Shown one piece after another: positions 40,339 through 50,379 of a stretch of 64,000 nt of DNA (position 1 is its first letter; the number at the start of each line of letters is the position of its first letter). The notes under the pieces are model-generated. The model made no database searches. It was not told where the DNA came from and saw only the letters and a program-made list of their open reading frames with translations. This stretch comes from Odiellus spinosus (lineage: Eukaryota > Arthropoda > Arachnida > Opiliones > Phalangiidae): NCBI GenBank assembly GCA_963920705.1, contig OY987236.1, positions 7,240,190 through 7,304,189 on the forward strand. The letters are read 5' to 3'. A program made the position numbers and the translations under genes.

Positions 40339-41037
40339 CTTTACTATTAAAGGGACAACGAAATGTGAACTTCAAAGTTACAGGGATCCTGGGTTCAAAA
40401 ACTTGCCCCTCTGAAAGATATTTTCCAATCAATTAGAACTTTCAAAGTGATCTCACCTTCCATAAGTCTCTTGTAGTCAATAATTAAGGACAGATAACGT
40501 GAGTGAATAACTTTTATCAACTCAAAGTTGCTTAGTAGGAAAATAACTTTAAAGGGGCTTGTTATCGACCCATTAAAGGGCTTCTAAAAATATTAACTCA
40601 AAGGTCTTAACGATTTCTAGAATTAGAATTGAAAAGAAACCCATTTTCCTCTCCATTTCGTTATCCCTTTAAGTTTATCAACCCTTTGTTCCTAAAATAA
40701 GAGTTTAAAAAAGCCAATTTAAGTAAAATTATATATTTTTCCGCTTAATCAAGCTTTCTTGCCAGTGCCAATGTTGGGAAATTAATAAAAAAGGAATAAT
40801 TAAAACTAAAAGTTAAAAAATTAATTTTCTTTAATATTCTTTGTTCTTCTACAAAAATCCTGAGGGCGCCACATTATTAACCACCAGTCAGCTGTGGTCT
40901 GTCAAAGTTGAGCCTTTGTTTAGTAGGAGGTGCCATTTAAATTTCAATGCAGTTTTTAAAGTACGTTCAAATTTCGATGTTGATTATTAGCGAAGCTTAT
41001 TAATTATCATGTAGAAATAGTTTATTTCCAAGTTTAA
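40339..41037. other. Intergenic region between FAHD1 and the membrane protein gene
   Basis: No gene seen. TAAAGGGACAACGAAATG near 40,351 and CTTTAAAGGGGCTTG near 40,550 resemble the ends of small transposons, but no complete element is evident. The promoter of the next gene must lie in this interval. Confidence 0.4.
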
Positions 41038-42228
41038 ATGTACAGGCGACGCGTTAATAATTGTTTTAGCGCTGCGGAGTTCATGTCAGGATTCTACCGA
41101 AGATGGAATTATTTAATAGTCTTACATATACTTAGTCTTTTAACGAGCTCGTTAAGTCTTAATTCGGATAAAATAACGCGTATTTATGTAAATAAAAACG
41201 ACAGTACCACCGCGATTAGCTTTGAAAGCGAACCATTGTCTTCAAAATGCCCTCCGGGATATGAAGCCAAGTAAGTTAGACATTTTCATTTCCACATTTA
41301 GTCATTTTTTCTAATGTTAGAAAGGTTTTTGTTCAACTAGAGTGGAAGATGGAAAAGTTGTATGCGTCAAATGCACCGCTGGCCATTTTAGAAATGCCAG
41401 CATGACAAAATGTTCCCTCTGCCCAGCGGGAGAGGAAACTTTGATCGAAGGAATGAAAGAATGTACTCCTTGTTATTACGGCAAGTTTAAGGCTGAAGGG
41501 GAGATGAAATGTCACGATTGTCCCAAAGGGACAATATCCTTACTTAAAGGCGCAAAAGAATGCCTCAAATGCCCACCCAATTTCTATTGCCCAGTAAGTT
41601 ATAGTATTTTCGTAATATTGACAAAACAATAGTCTTTAACATTTTTCACAATTGGCAGTGCTCAGTCTGTCACCCTGTCATCTGCTCATCTCGTGGCTTT
41701 TGCCCTGAAGGTACCGAATCTCCACTTTTGTGTAAACTTCCTCTCATGAAAAGAATAGGACCTGATACCGGCGATTGCGCTCTTACTTCTGAATTAATTG
41801 GATTAATTTGTGGCGCAGTTCTACGTAAGTTTTGAAAATGACAGGGTTTCCACCAGGGTCCCTAAAATATATAAGACTCTAATTTAGTTGTAGGTCCTTA
41901 AAGTTAATTTTTTTCCACTAGAAATACTAAGGAAGAATTAATGTTTTTATGATAAGAATACTTATGATTTTGACGCAATATTTTGAAAGTTATGACAAGC
42001 CTTAATAGAGATCTCTTTTGTTTTTTTGGTGGGAATCCCTTAATTGACAACAAGCTGAAGTATTTGTTTTTCAAAACAGTATTGACGCTTCTGTCATCGG
42101 TAATACTAGCCAACATCTTTTTAAAACCAAGAACTGATGTGGTTTTTGTATCTGGGGCTGATACGGGAAGTACCCGTTATCTTCTGCAAGATGCTAGTTC
42201 CACCGAACCTCGTTACTCGGGCTTGTAA
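41038..42228 (+). CDS. Cysteine-rich single-pass membrane protein (ephrin-receptor/TNFR-like repeats)
   Basis: Four exons: 41,038-41,270, 41,341-41,593, 41,659-41,824 and 42,080-42,228, giving 266 residues. A hydrophobic stretch (about residues 25-41, YLIVLHILSLLTSSLSL) reads as a signal peptide; starting at the in-frame ATG at 41,083 would place it closer to the N-terminus and gives 251 residues. Next come several cysteine-rich units (CPPGYEA, CVKCTAGHF, CSLCPAG, CTPCYYGKF, CHDCPKGT, CLKCPPNFYC), a pattern typical of GCC2/GCC3 ephrin-receptor-like domains. One transmembrane helix (about 206-231) is split by the last intron. The cytoplasmic tail is short (about 35 residues), with no kinase or death domain. 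This predicts a type I surface protein. Ligand and function are unknown, and I do not recognise a named orthologue. Confidence 0.85.
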
Positions 42229-42514
42229 AAGTTTTATCTCTGTAAATGTCACGAAAACCAAATATTCGTGACTCTTAATTAACGTATCTATCTGTATAGG
42301 TAATATATTAAAACTAAATTATAGTGAATTGTTAGTATTATTTAGGTTGGTAAAGACTAAATATAAAAAATAATGTGACAGCATTTTATCAAAATATAAA
42401 TTTTATTAAGAACAGGGCGGCTGCCCTGGGTGCCGTTGTGCGATAGGGTATAGGGACGCCAAAATTAATCTGGTTTTAAATTAGGAGGCGCCCTGTTTAG
42501 GAAAGATTTATTTT
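42229..42514. other. Short intergenic region between convergent genes
   Basis: It separates the convergent membrane-protein gene and ADPRS copy A. TTTATT at 42,507-42,512 is AATAAA on the minus strand, just after the ADPRS stop codon, and may be its polyadenylation signal. Confidence 0.45.
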
Positions 42515-43805
42515 TTATTCCTCAACAATCTTGGTTAGATCATCAGCCAGTTTTAACGTAGTTTCGATTCCTTCGCAAATTTTAGGTAAAGATTCAGGGA
42601 TTATTTCAATACCGTAATATGCTCCCGCAATCGCGCCAGCCATGCACGCAATTGTATCAGTGTCACCTCCAAATGAGATAGCGAGGAATATTGTTCGAAC
42701 AAAAGGATTGGCAGTCTATTCAAAATGAAAGGAAATATTATCATCAGTGCCATAATTTAAATCTTAATTGGATTAAAAATATACAAACCTCGTAGAAAGG
42801 AATTGGTTTCAAAGATCTCAGAAAGGCATAAATAGCAGTTGGAACTGATTTATGGGCCGAAACATTATTTCCAAGTTTTGCAACTATTAATTTAGTTGTT
42901 GCTTTGGGATCTTCCAAAAGCTCCTTGACTAAAGCCAATCTTTCGGTGTAGATTTTTGGTTCATCATCTTCAATTTCCTTCATTTGATTTATAAGAGTGT
43001 CGATAAATTCGTTTGGAACTATTGGGAGATTTTTGTAGCCTAATCTGAGGGCTTCTTTAACCGCCAAACTTTGAAGCACAGCTCCGTTGTATCCGAGAAC
43101 ATTGAAATGAGTTATTAAAGCAGTTTGTTTAGCCAGCTACGAGAAAAAAAAAAATACATCTTTCATCTGATGTTTATCAATAACTCGTTTATTTACTTCA
43201 ACAGTCTCTTTTGTGTCTTTTTTAAATGTAAAAAGAGCTACAGGCGCTACTCTCATAGCTCCCCCATTTCCTCTGGATCCAGTCCCTTTAAATTGGTGTT
43301 TGGCAGGCTCAAATACATCTTCGCTAGTCCGTAAACTTATTAAAGTGTCACGAACATTTTTACCATAGCTTCGCTTCGCCACCTTCTTGTCATTGGCATA
43401 TTCTTCCGCAAACCTAAAACAAAAACAAAAACAAAAAAATCGTATTTGTATGATAGGTTTCTAAATCTTTAGAACAAAAGTTATTTATACTTTCTCGCCA
43501 TATCTTTAGCGTTAAAGCCTTTATTTTCAATTAGCGCGCGGGCCACGGAATTAGTCATTGCAGTGTCATCAGTGTAATCCATTATAGTAGCGTTTTCTTC
43601 ATCTAAAAATACCTTCATTTTTAAAAACATTCAATAAATTATGACATTGTAAATGAAACTAATTACCATTCTCTATTTTTGAATTAAGGAATGTTTGTAA
43701 TTGGGCTTGATCAATAGTGTAACCCTTATATTCGTAAGGTTCTCCTAAACAATCCCCTATTAAGGCACCAACCATACAACCTTGAAACTTAGTTTGTAAT
43801 GCCAT
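42515..43805 (-). CDS. ADPRS: ADP-ribosylhydrolase ARH3-like, copy A
   Basis: Five exons on the minus strand: 43,667-43,805, 43,491-43,602, 43,197-43,413, 42,789-43,136 and 42,515-42,715, giving 338 residues (human ADPRS/ARH3 has about 363). The known ARH3 enzyme removes ADP-ribose from serine and degrades poly(ADP-ribose) with two Mg2+ ions. Visible signatures: GALIGDCLGEPYE (residues 13-25, with the catalytic Glu at 25), YTDDT (56-60), the diagnostic GNGGAMRVAPVAL block, and GGDTDTIACMAGAIAGAYYG starting at residue 288. All metal-ligand positions are present, so an active enzyme is expected. It lies head to tail with a second copy at 44.9-46.3 kb that has the same exon phases. The assignment to ARH3 rather than ARH1 rests on the GNGGAMRVA and SVPTAIYAFLRS regions. 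Confidence 0.93.
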
Positions 43806-44887
43806 TGAAATACGCTTCTTGAAAATGGTTGATGATTAACTTATAAGATGTTTGTCTAATAAACTTATGGTCACAAAAACGTAAGCAGGATTAGTTTGTC
43901 AAAAGATAATATCAAACGGATACTCTATTTTCTAAATAATTTGATTCTGAAGACTAGCTACTAGGTTTTACTTTTATCTTGTTGGTTTTACGGTTTCAAC
44001 ATGGGCCAATAAATGATAAATATATTGTTCAATGTCCTGAAAGCACTGAATCATTTCAGGAAGTTCAGCAGGGCATTCAACGCGGGTTTTGGTTTTACCA
44101 CCCTTATTTTCTTGGAACTATCATGGAGAAAGTACAATAAAGGGAGAGCCAGACATCGGGGAAGCGTCGAAATGTCTCAACCCCCCCATCCTTCCCCCGA
44201 CGAGAAAATAACTTTGAGCATAAGTTTATAACATATATAAGTTATTAACTTATTCTTTAAGAGTTTTTGATTTTACCAACCAGCTTTGGCGTGAGATTTA
44301 TACTCCCTTTAAGGTTAAGGGGAAATATTTGCAATGATTTCATCACAATTATGCAATCTCCTCATTCACTACCTATTTTTTTCTTGGAACTATAATGGAG
44401 AAATTATAAAGGGAGAACCAGTTTTGAGAGAAAATCTATTGTATTTTATCCAGACAAATCAGAGTAGGTATGCAGGGAGTATCCCCCTGACGTCACGGGC
44501 CACTCTAGCAGTGGCTCTGAGCAAAACCCAACCAGCTTGAAGCCCAAATTATTTCACTTAATTAGTCACTCACACTTTCCATAAGACTTTTCGATTCGAT
44601 TTATTGTCCCTTTAAAGGCCCTATCTGCTCTGAAACTTGCCCCTTTAAAATGCTCTTCCCTTACGCACGCAGCCTAGCTTTGACTGTACAATTTGTTATG
44701 TACAACGTCGTCTGCTAAGCTAGAAAAGAAGGCGACTTTAAAGGGGATTTGAAAATCACAGATAGTCCCTTTAAAACCAAATTATCTTAAATTACTTTGT
44801 TTTATTTTCAGCATAAAATTTACAAAACTTGAATATAATTTTTTATTAAAATGTAAAATATATTTAGGAATGATTTTTATTTATTTT
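43806..44887. other. Intergenic region between the two ADPRS copies
   Basis: No gene seen. Two related blocks (TTTTCTTGGAACTATCATGGAGAAAG near 44,107 and TTTTCTTGGAACTATAATGGAGAAAT near 44,381) form a diverged direct repeat about 272 bp apart. TTTGACTGTACAATTTGTTATG near 44,680 recurs inverted near 50,195-50,225, beyond the foldback element, so it belongs to a dispersed repeat. The promoter of copy A must lie at the left end of this interval. Confidence 0.5.
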
Positions 44888-46349
44888 TTATTCCTCAACA
44901 ATCTTAGTTAGATTATCAGCTAGTTTTAATGTAGTTTCGATTCCTTCGCAAATTTTAGGTAAAGATTCTGGGATTATTTCAATACCGTAATAAGCTCCCG
45001 CAATCCCACCAGCCATGCACGCGATTGTATCAGTGTCACCTCCAATTGCGATTGCTAGGAATATTGTTCGAACAAAAGGGTTGGTGGTCTGTTCAAATAG
45101 AAGGAAATATTATCATCACTGCCATAATTTAAAACTTAATTGGTTAAAAAATATACAAACTTCATAGAAAGGAATTGGCTCCAAAGATCTCAGAAAGGCA
45201 TAAATGGCAGTTGGAACTGATTTTTGGGCCGTGACATCATTTCCTAGTTTTTTGGCTATAGATTTAGGCGTTACGTTAGGATCTTCCAAAAGCTCCTTGA
45301 CTAAATCCAATCTTTCAGTGTAGAACTTTGGTTTATCTTCAATTTCCTTCATTTGATTGATAAGAGTGGTTATAAATTCGTTTGGAACTATTGGGAGATT
45401 TTCGTAGCCTAATCTGAGGGCTTCTTTAACAGCCAGACATTGAAGTACAGCTCCGTTATATCCGAGAGCGTTGAAATGAGTTATTAAAGCAGTTTGTTTA
45501 GCCAGCTACAACAACAAAAAAATTTATCTTTTAATTTTAAAACAAGTAGCTGGTCCTCAAGGTCTCTTCCTGCTGCACACCAAATCCAGCTTGCCAAAGG
45601 CAGGAACCCATTCGACCTGATAAGCTCATATGCCATGCCTCTCTTGTCTTTGGTAAGGTAAACTACTGTGTAGAGGAAAAGTGCGCTTGCATGAAACCAG
45701 CCACTTGCTTTAATAGACTTCTGATTAATTGATAATCTTATTTATATAAGTTTATTTACTTCAGCAGTCTCTTTTATGTCTTTTTTAAACGTAAAAAGAG
45801 CTACAGGCGCTACTCTCATAGCTCCACCATTTCCGTAAGATCCATTCCCTTGAAATTGGCTTCTGGCTGCCTCAAATACATCGTCGCTTCTTAGTAAACT
45901 TCCAAAAATTTCAATAACATGTCCACCATAGTTTCGCGTCACCAATTTCTCGTCTGTGAAATAATCTTTCGCAAACCTAGGGTACCACAAAAATCCAATT
46001 TATATTGGAGGTTTCCAAATTTTAAAACAAAAGTTATTTGTACTTTCTCGCCATATCTTTAGCATTAAAGCCTTTATTTTCAATCAGTGATCGGGCGATG
46101 GAATTAGTCATTGCAGTGTCATCCGTGTAGTCCAATATTGTAGCGTTTCCTTCAACTAAAAATAACAATTTTTTTCAACAAAGTAAATTATGACTTTGTA
46201 ATTAAAACTCTACCTTTCTCTATTTTTGATTTAAGGAATGTTTGTAATTGGGCTTGATCAACATATCCATTGAATTCATAAGGTTCTCCTAAACAATCCC
46301 CTATTAACGCGCCAACCATACAACCTTCGAACTTAGATCGTAAAGCCAT
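44888..46349 (-). CDS. ADPRS: ADP-ribosylhydrolase ARH3-like, copy B
   Basis: Five exons on the minus strand: 46,214-46,349, 46,044-46,155, 45,760-45,976, 45,161-45,505 and 44,888-45,088, giving 336 residues. The exon structure and splice phases match copy A exactly, with two single-codon length differences (exons 1 and 4). It keeps GALIGDCLGEPYE, YTDDT, GNGGAMRVAPVAL and GGDTDTIACMAG, so it should also be active. The last exon is nearly identical to copy A, whereas exon 3 differs more (for example FAKDYFTDEKLVTRNYGGH against FAEEYANDKKVAKRSYGKN). That pattern may reflect gene conversion or uneven constraint. Intron 3 has gained about 190 bp relative to copy A. A foldback transposon sits 111 bp upstream of the start codon, between this gene and SERAC1. 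Confidence 0.93.
45506..45759. repeat. Insertion in intron 3 of ADPRS copy B
   Basis: The equivalent intron of copy A is only 60 bp (43,137-43,196), whereas this one is 254 bp. The added part, roughly 45,540-45,725, is much more GC-rich than nearby introns and includes CCTGATAAGCTCATATGCC and GCAGGAACCCATTCGACC. It looks like a fragment of a mobile element, but I cannot assign a family and see no clear target duplication. Confidence 0.5.
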
Positions 46350-46451
46350 TTGGTATACTTTGAAACAGTAGATGATAAATTTACAAAGCAATATTTTTTA
46401 ATAAACTTATAGTTATATAAATGTAAACTTTTCCTAACCAAATAGTTATGG

Positions 46452-46460
46452 CCCAAGGTG
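46452..46460 (+). repeat. Left 9-bp target duplication of the foldback element
   Basis: CCCAAGGTG here corresponds to CCCAAGATG at 50,065-50,073; eight of nine bases agree. Confidence 0.75.
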
Positions 46461-46831
46461 ATCGTCGTCAATTTGGCAGAATCGGTCGTCCATTTGGCCA
46501 GAGGAATCGGCCCAAAAAATTTCCCAGATTCTGCCAGACTCGCGACTCGAGATATGGCCTAAAACCATTTTCAGACCTACCTATCAAGATTTAGTTTTCG
46601 ACGAATTTTACGGTAAAAACGTTAAAATTAGGGGTAACTGAAATCATTTATGATAATATTCATTATTTTTAATATTTTAACTACAAAAATATTTGTAGAA
46701 AAAAGCATTTAAACTAAAATTAGCAAAATTTTACGTAATCCCCTCACAATAGATGGCGCCTTGATGACGAATAAAGCGTCAAAATTCAAACTGGCTTTTT
46801 CACATATACTGTATATTTCTCAAGGGGGTGC

Positions 46832-48910
46832 ATAAAAAGCCATATATCTCGGCTCAAAAACGGTCAAAGTTTTTTAAATAATTCTCAATTATTCTAATTA
46901 AAATCCTCTTTCGAATGAGATAGGTCTCGTTAAAAACATGTCTTTCCTTCATAAGGAAATAAAATTATGAAAATTAAGAAAAAACTAGTTTTTTTTGACA
47001 TATTATATACTATATAAATATCAGGGGGGGTACATAAAAAGCCATATAACTCGGCTCAAAAACGGTCAAAGTTTTTTTAATAATTCTCAATTATTCTAAT
47101 TAAACTCCTCTTTCGAATGAGATAGGTCTCGTTAAAAACATGTCTTTCCTTCATAAGGAAATAAAATTATGAAAATTAAGAAAAAACTAGTTTTTTTTGA
47201 CATATTATATACTATATAAATATCAGGGGGGTACATAAAAAGCCATATAACTCGGCTCAAAAACGGTCAAAGTTTTTTAAATAATTCTCAATTATTCTAA
47301 TTAAACTCCTCTTTCGAATGAGATAGGTCTCGTTAAAAACATGTCTTTCCTTCATAAGGAAATAAAATTATGAAAATTAGGAAAAAACTAGTTTTCTCAC
47401 ATATTATACACCATATAAATATCAGGGGGGGTACATAAAAAGCCATATAACTCGGCTCAAAAACGGTCAAAGTTTTTAAAATAATTCTCAATTATTCTAA
47501 TTAAACTCCTCTTTCGAATGAGATAGGTCTCGTTAAAAACATGTCTTTCCTTCATTAGGAAATAAAATTATGAAAATTAAGAAAAAACTAGTTTTTTTTG
47601 ACATATTATATACTATATAAATATCAGGGGGGTACATAAAAAGCCATATAACTCGGCTCAAAAACGGTCAAAGTTTTTTAAATAATTCTCAATTATTCTA
47701 ATTAAACTCCTCTTTCGAATGAGATAGGTCTCGTTAAAAACATGTCTTTCCTTCATTAGGAAATAAAATTATGAAAATTAGGAAAAAACTAGTTTTCTCA
47801 CATATTATACACCATATAAATATCAGGGGGGGTACATAAAAAGCCATATAACTCGGCTCAAAAACGGTCAAAGTTTTTTAAATTATTCTCAATTATTCTA
47901 ATTAAACTCCTCTTTCGAATGAGATAGGTCTAGTTAAAATCAACTCATTCCTTCATTAGGAAATAAAATTATGAAACTTAGGAAAAAACTAGTTTTTTCA
48001 CAAATTTTATACTATATAAATATCAGGGGGTTACATAAAAAGCCATATATCTCGGCTCAAAAACGGTCAAAGTTTTTTAAATTATTCTCAATTATTCTAA
48101 TTAAACTCCTCTTTCGAACGAGATAGGTCTAGTTAAAATCAACTCATTCCTTCATTAGGAAATAAAATTATGAAACTTAGGAAAAAAGTAGTTTTTTCAC
48201 AAATTTTATACTGTATAAATATCAGGGGGTTACATATAAAGCCATATATCTCGGCTCAAAAACGGTCAAAGTTTTTTAAATTATTCTCAATTATTCTAAT
48301 TAAACTCCTCTTTCGAATGAGATAGGTCTAGTTAAAATCAACTCATTCCTTCATTAGGAAATAAAATTATGAAACTTAGGAAAAAACTAGTTTTTTCACA
48401 AATTTTATACTGTATAAATATCAGGGGGTTACATATAAAGCCATATATCTCGGCTCAAAAACGGTCAAAGTTTTTTAAATTATTCTCAATTATTCTAATT
48501 AAACTCCTCTTTCGAATGAGATAGGTCAAGTTAAAATCAACTCATTCCTTCTTAATCAAATAAAATTATGAAAATTAAGAAAAACAGGCTTTTTTTTACA
48601 TATATATATATATATACGTGGGGGTAGAAAAAAAACCTTATATCTCGAATCAAAAACGGTGAAAGTTTTTGAAATAATTATATTTAATAGTAATTAAACT
48701 CCTCTTTCGAATGAGATAGGTCAAGTTAAAATCAACTCATTCCTTCTTAATCAAATAAAATTATGAAAATTAAGAAAACCCGGCTTTTTTTTTACATATA
48801 TATATATATATATATATATATACGTGGGGGTAGAAAAAAAACCTTATATCTCGAATCAAAAACGGTGAAAGTTTTTGAAATAATTATATCTTATAATAAT
48901 TAAACTCCTC
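46832..48910 (+). repeat. Left tandem array of the foldback element, 11 units
   Basis: The anchor CGGTCAAAG (CGGTGAAAG in the last two units) occurs at 46,861, 47,063, 47,264, 47,464, 47,665, 47,865, 48,064, 48,263, 48,462, 48,657 and 48,863, so the period is 195-206 bp. Units change in steps: outer ones have TTAAAAACATGTCTTTCC, inner ones have TTAAAATCAACTCATTCC, and the two innermost gain a TA microsatellite and lose GGCTC. Confidence 0.93.
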
Positions 48911-48912
48911 TT

Positions 48913-49700
48913 TCCTGTATATATGTAAAAAAAGGCGGTTTTTCTTAATTTTCATAATTTTATTTGATTAAGAAGGAATGAGTTGATTTTAACTTGACCT
49001 ATCTCATTCGAAAGAGGAGTTTAATTACTATTAAATATAATTATTTCAAAAACTTTCACCGTTTTTGAGCTGAGATATAAAGGGGTTTTTCTACCCCCAC
49101 GTATATATATATTTATATATATGTAAAAAAAAGCCGGTTTTTCTTAATTTTCATAATTTTATTTGATTAAGAAGGAATGAGTTGATTTTAACTTGACCTA
49201 TCTCATTCGAAAGAGGAGTTTAATTAGAATAATTGAGAATTATTTAAAAGACTTTGACCGTTTTTGAGCCGAGTTATATGGCTTTTTATGTACCCCCCCT
49301 GATATTTATATAGTATATAATATGTCAAAAAAAACTAGTTTTTTCTTAATTTTCATAATTTTATTTCCTTATGAAGGAAAGACATGTTTTTAACGAGACC
49401 TATCTCATTCGAAAGAGGAGTTTAATTAGAATAATTGAGAATTATTAAAAAAACTTTGACCGTTTTTGAGCCGAGTTATATGGCTTTTTATGTACCCCCC
49501 CTGATATTTATATAGTATATAATATGTCAAAAAAAACTAGTTTTTTCTTAATTTTCATAATTTTATTTCCTTATGAAGGAAAGACATGTTTTTAACGAGA
49601 CCTATCTCATTCGAAAGAGGATTTTAATTAGAATAATTGAGAATTATTTAAAAAACTTTGACCGTTTTTGAGCCGAGATATATGGCTTTTTATGCACCCC
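48913..49700 (-). repeat. Right tandem array of the foldback element, 4 inverted units
   Basis: Four units read in the opposite direction (anchors CTTTCACCG near 49,055, then CTTTGACCG near 49,253, 49,454 and 49,665). They match the innermost and outermost types of the left array, as if about seven middle units had been lost on this side or gained on the other. Confidence 0.9.
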
Positions 49701-50064
49701 CTTGAGAAATATACAGTATATGTGAAAAAGCCAGTTTGAATTTTGACGCTTTATTCGTCATCAAGGCGCCATCTATTGTGAGGGGATTACGTAAAATTTT
49801 GCTAATTTTAGTTTAAATGCTTTTTTCTACAAATATTTTTGTAGTTAAAATATTAAAAATAATGAATATTATCATAAATGATTTCAGTTACCCCTAATTT
49901 TAACGTTTTTACCGTAAAATTCGTCGAAAACTAAATCTTGATAGGTAGGTCTGAAAATGGTTTTAGGCCATATCTCGAGTCGCGAGTCTGGCAGAATCTG
50001 GGAAATTTTTTGGGCCGATTCCTCTGGCCAAATGGACGATCGATTCTGCCAAATTGACGACGAT

Positions 50065-50073
50065 CCCAAGATG
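50065..50073 (+). repeat. Right 9-bp target duplication of the foldback element
   Basis: CCCAAGATG follows the terminal inverted repeat directly and differs from the left copy at one base. Confidence 0.75.
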
Positions 50074-50379
50074 GGCGGTTACTTATGGGCTTCGCTATCA
50101 AATCGTTAGCAGACGCTTTATTGTGTATATACTCCCTTTAATGGGACTACACGTGCACATTTTAAAGCCCTTTCAAAATCGTAAGCAGACGACGTTGACC
50201 ATAACAAATTGTACAGTCAAAGCAAAGCTGTGCGCAAACTGCGCATAATGGTGAAATTCAAGAGCCGGAAGGGGCCGAAGGGCCTTTAAAGTTTAAAGGG
50301 ACTGCCTTCAAAAGTTCAATGCTTCATTCCTTGACCCCGGTTCGCGTGTGAAATTTCTGAAAGTGTTTTTAGTAAGAAA
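50074..50379. other. Upstream region of SERAC1
   Basis: It contains the inverted partner (about 50,175-50,225) of the repeat at 44.68 kb. CTTTAAAGTTTAAAGGGACTG near 50,282 resembles small-transposon ends. The SERAC1 promoter must lie here or within the foldback element. Confidence 0.4.

Larger units (their letters stand above)
46461..50064. mobile_element. Foldback transposon (MULE/FB-like), 3.6 kb
   Basis: The two ends are inverted copies. ATCGTCGTCAATTTGGCAGA at 46,461 is matched by TCTGCCAAATTGACGACGAT ending at 50,064. Over about 460 bases inward the arms appear nearly identical; I noticed a single mismatch (GGTCGTCC against GATCGTCC). Inside the unique terminal domains (about 370 bp each) are tandem arrays of a roughly 200-bp unit, 11 on the left and 4 inverted on the right, meeting near 48,912. 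The 9-bp target duplication and long, repeat-filled inverted arms match the architecture known for Drosophila FB and Mutator-related foldback elements. No transposase is encoded, so it is non-autonomous. It sits between the divergent genes ADPRS-B and SERAC1. Confidence 0.9.

Noticed and set aside
49884-50069. 61-codon open frame at the right end of the foldback element
   Set aside because: It lies inside the terminal repeat, resembles no transposase, and does not stay open as an equivalent ATG frame in the left arm.
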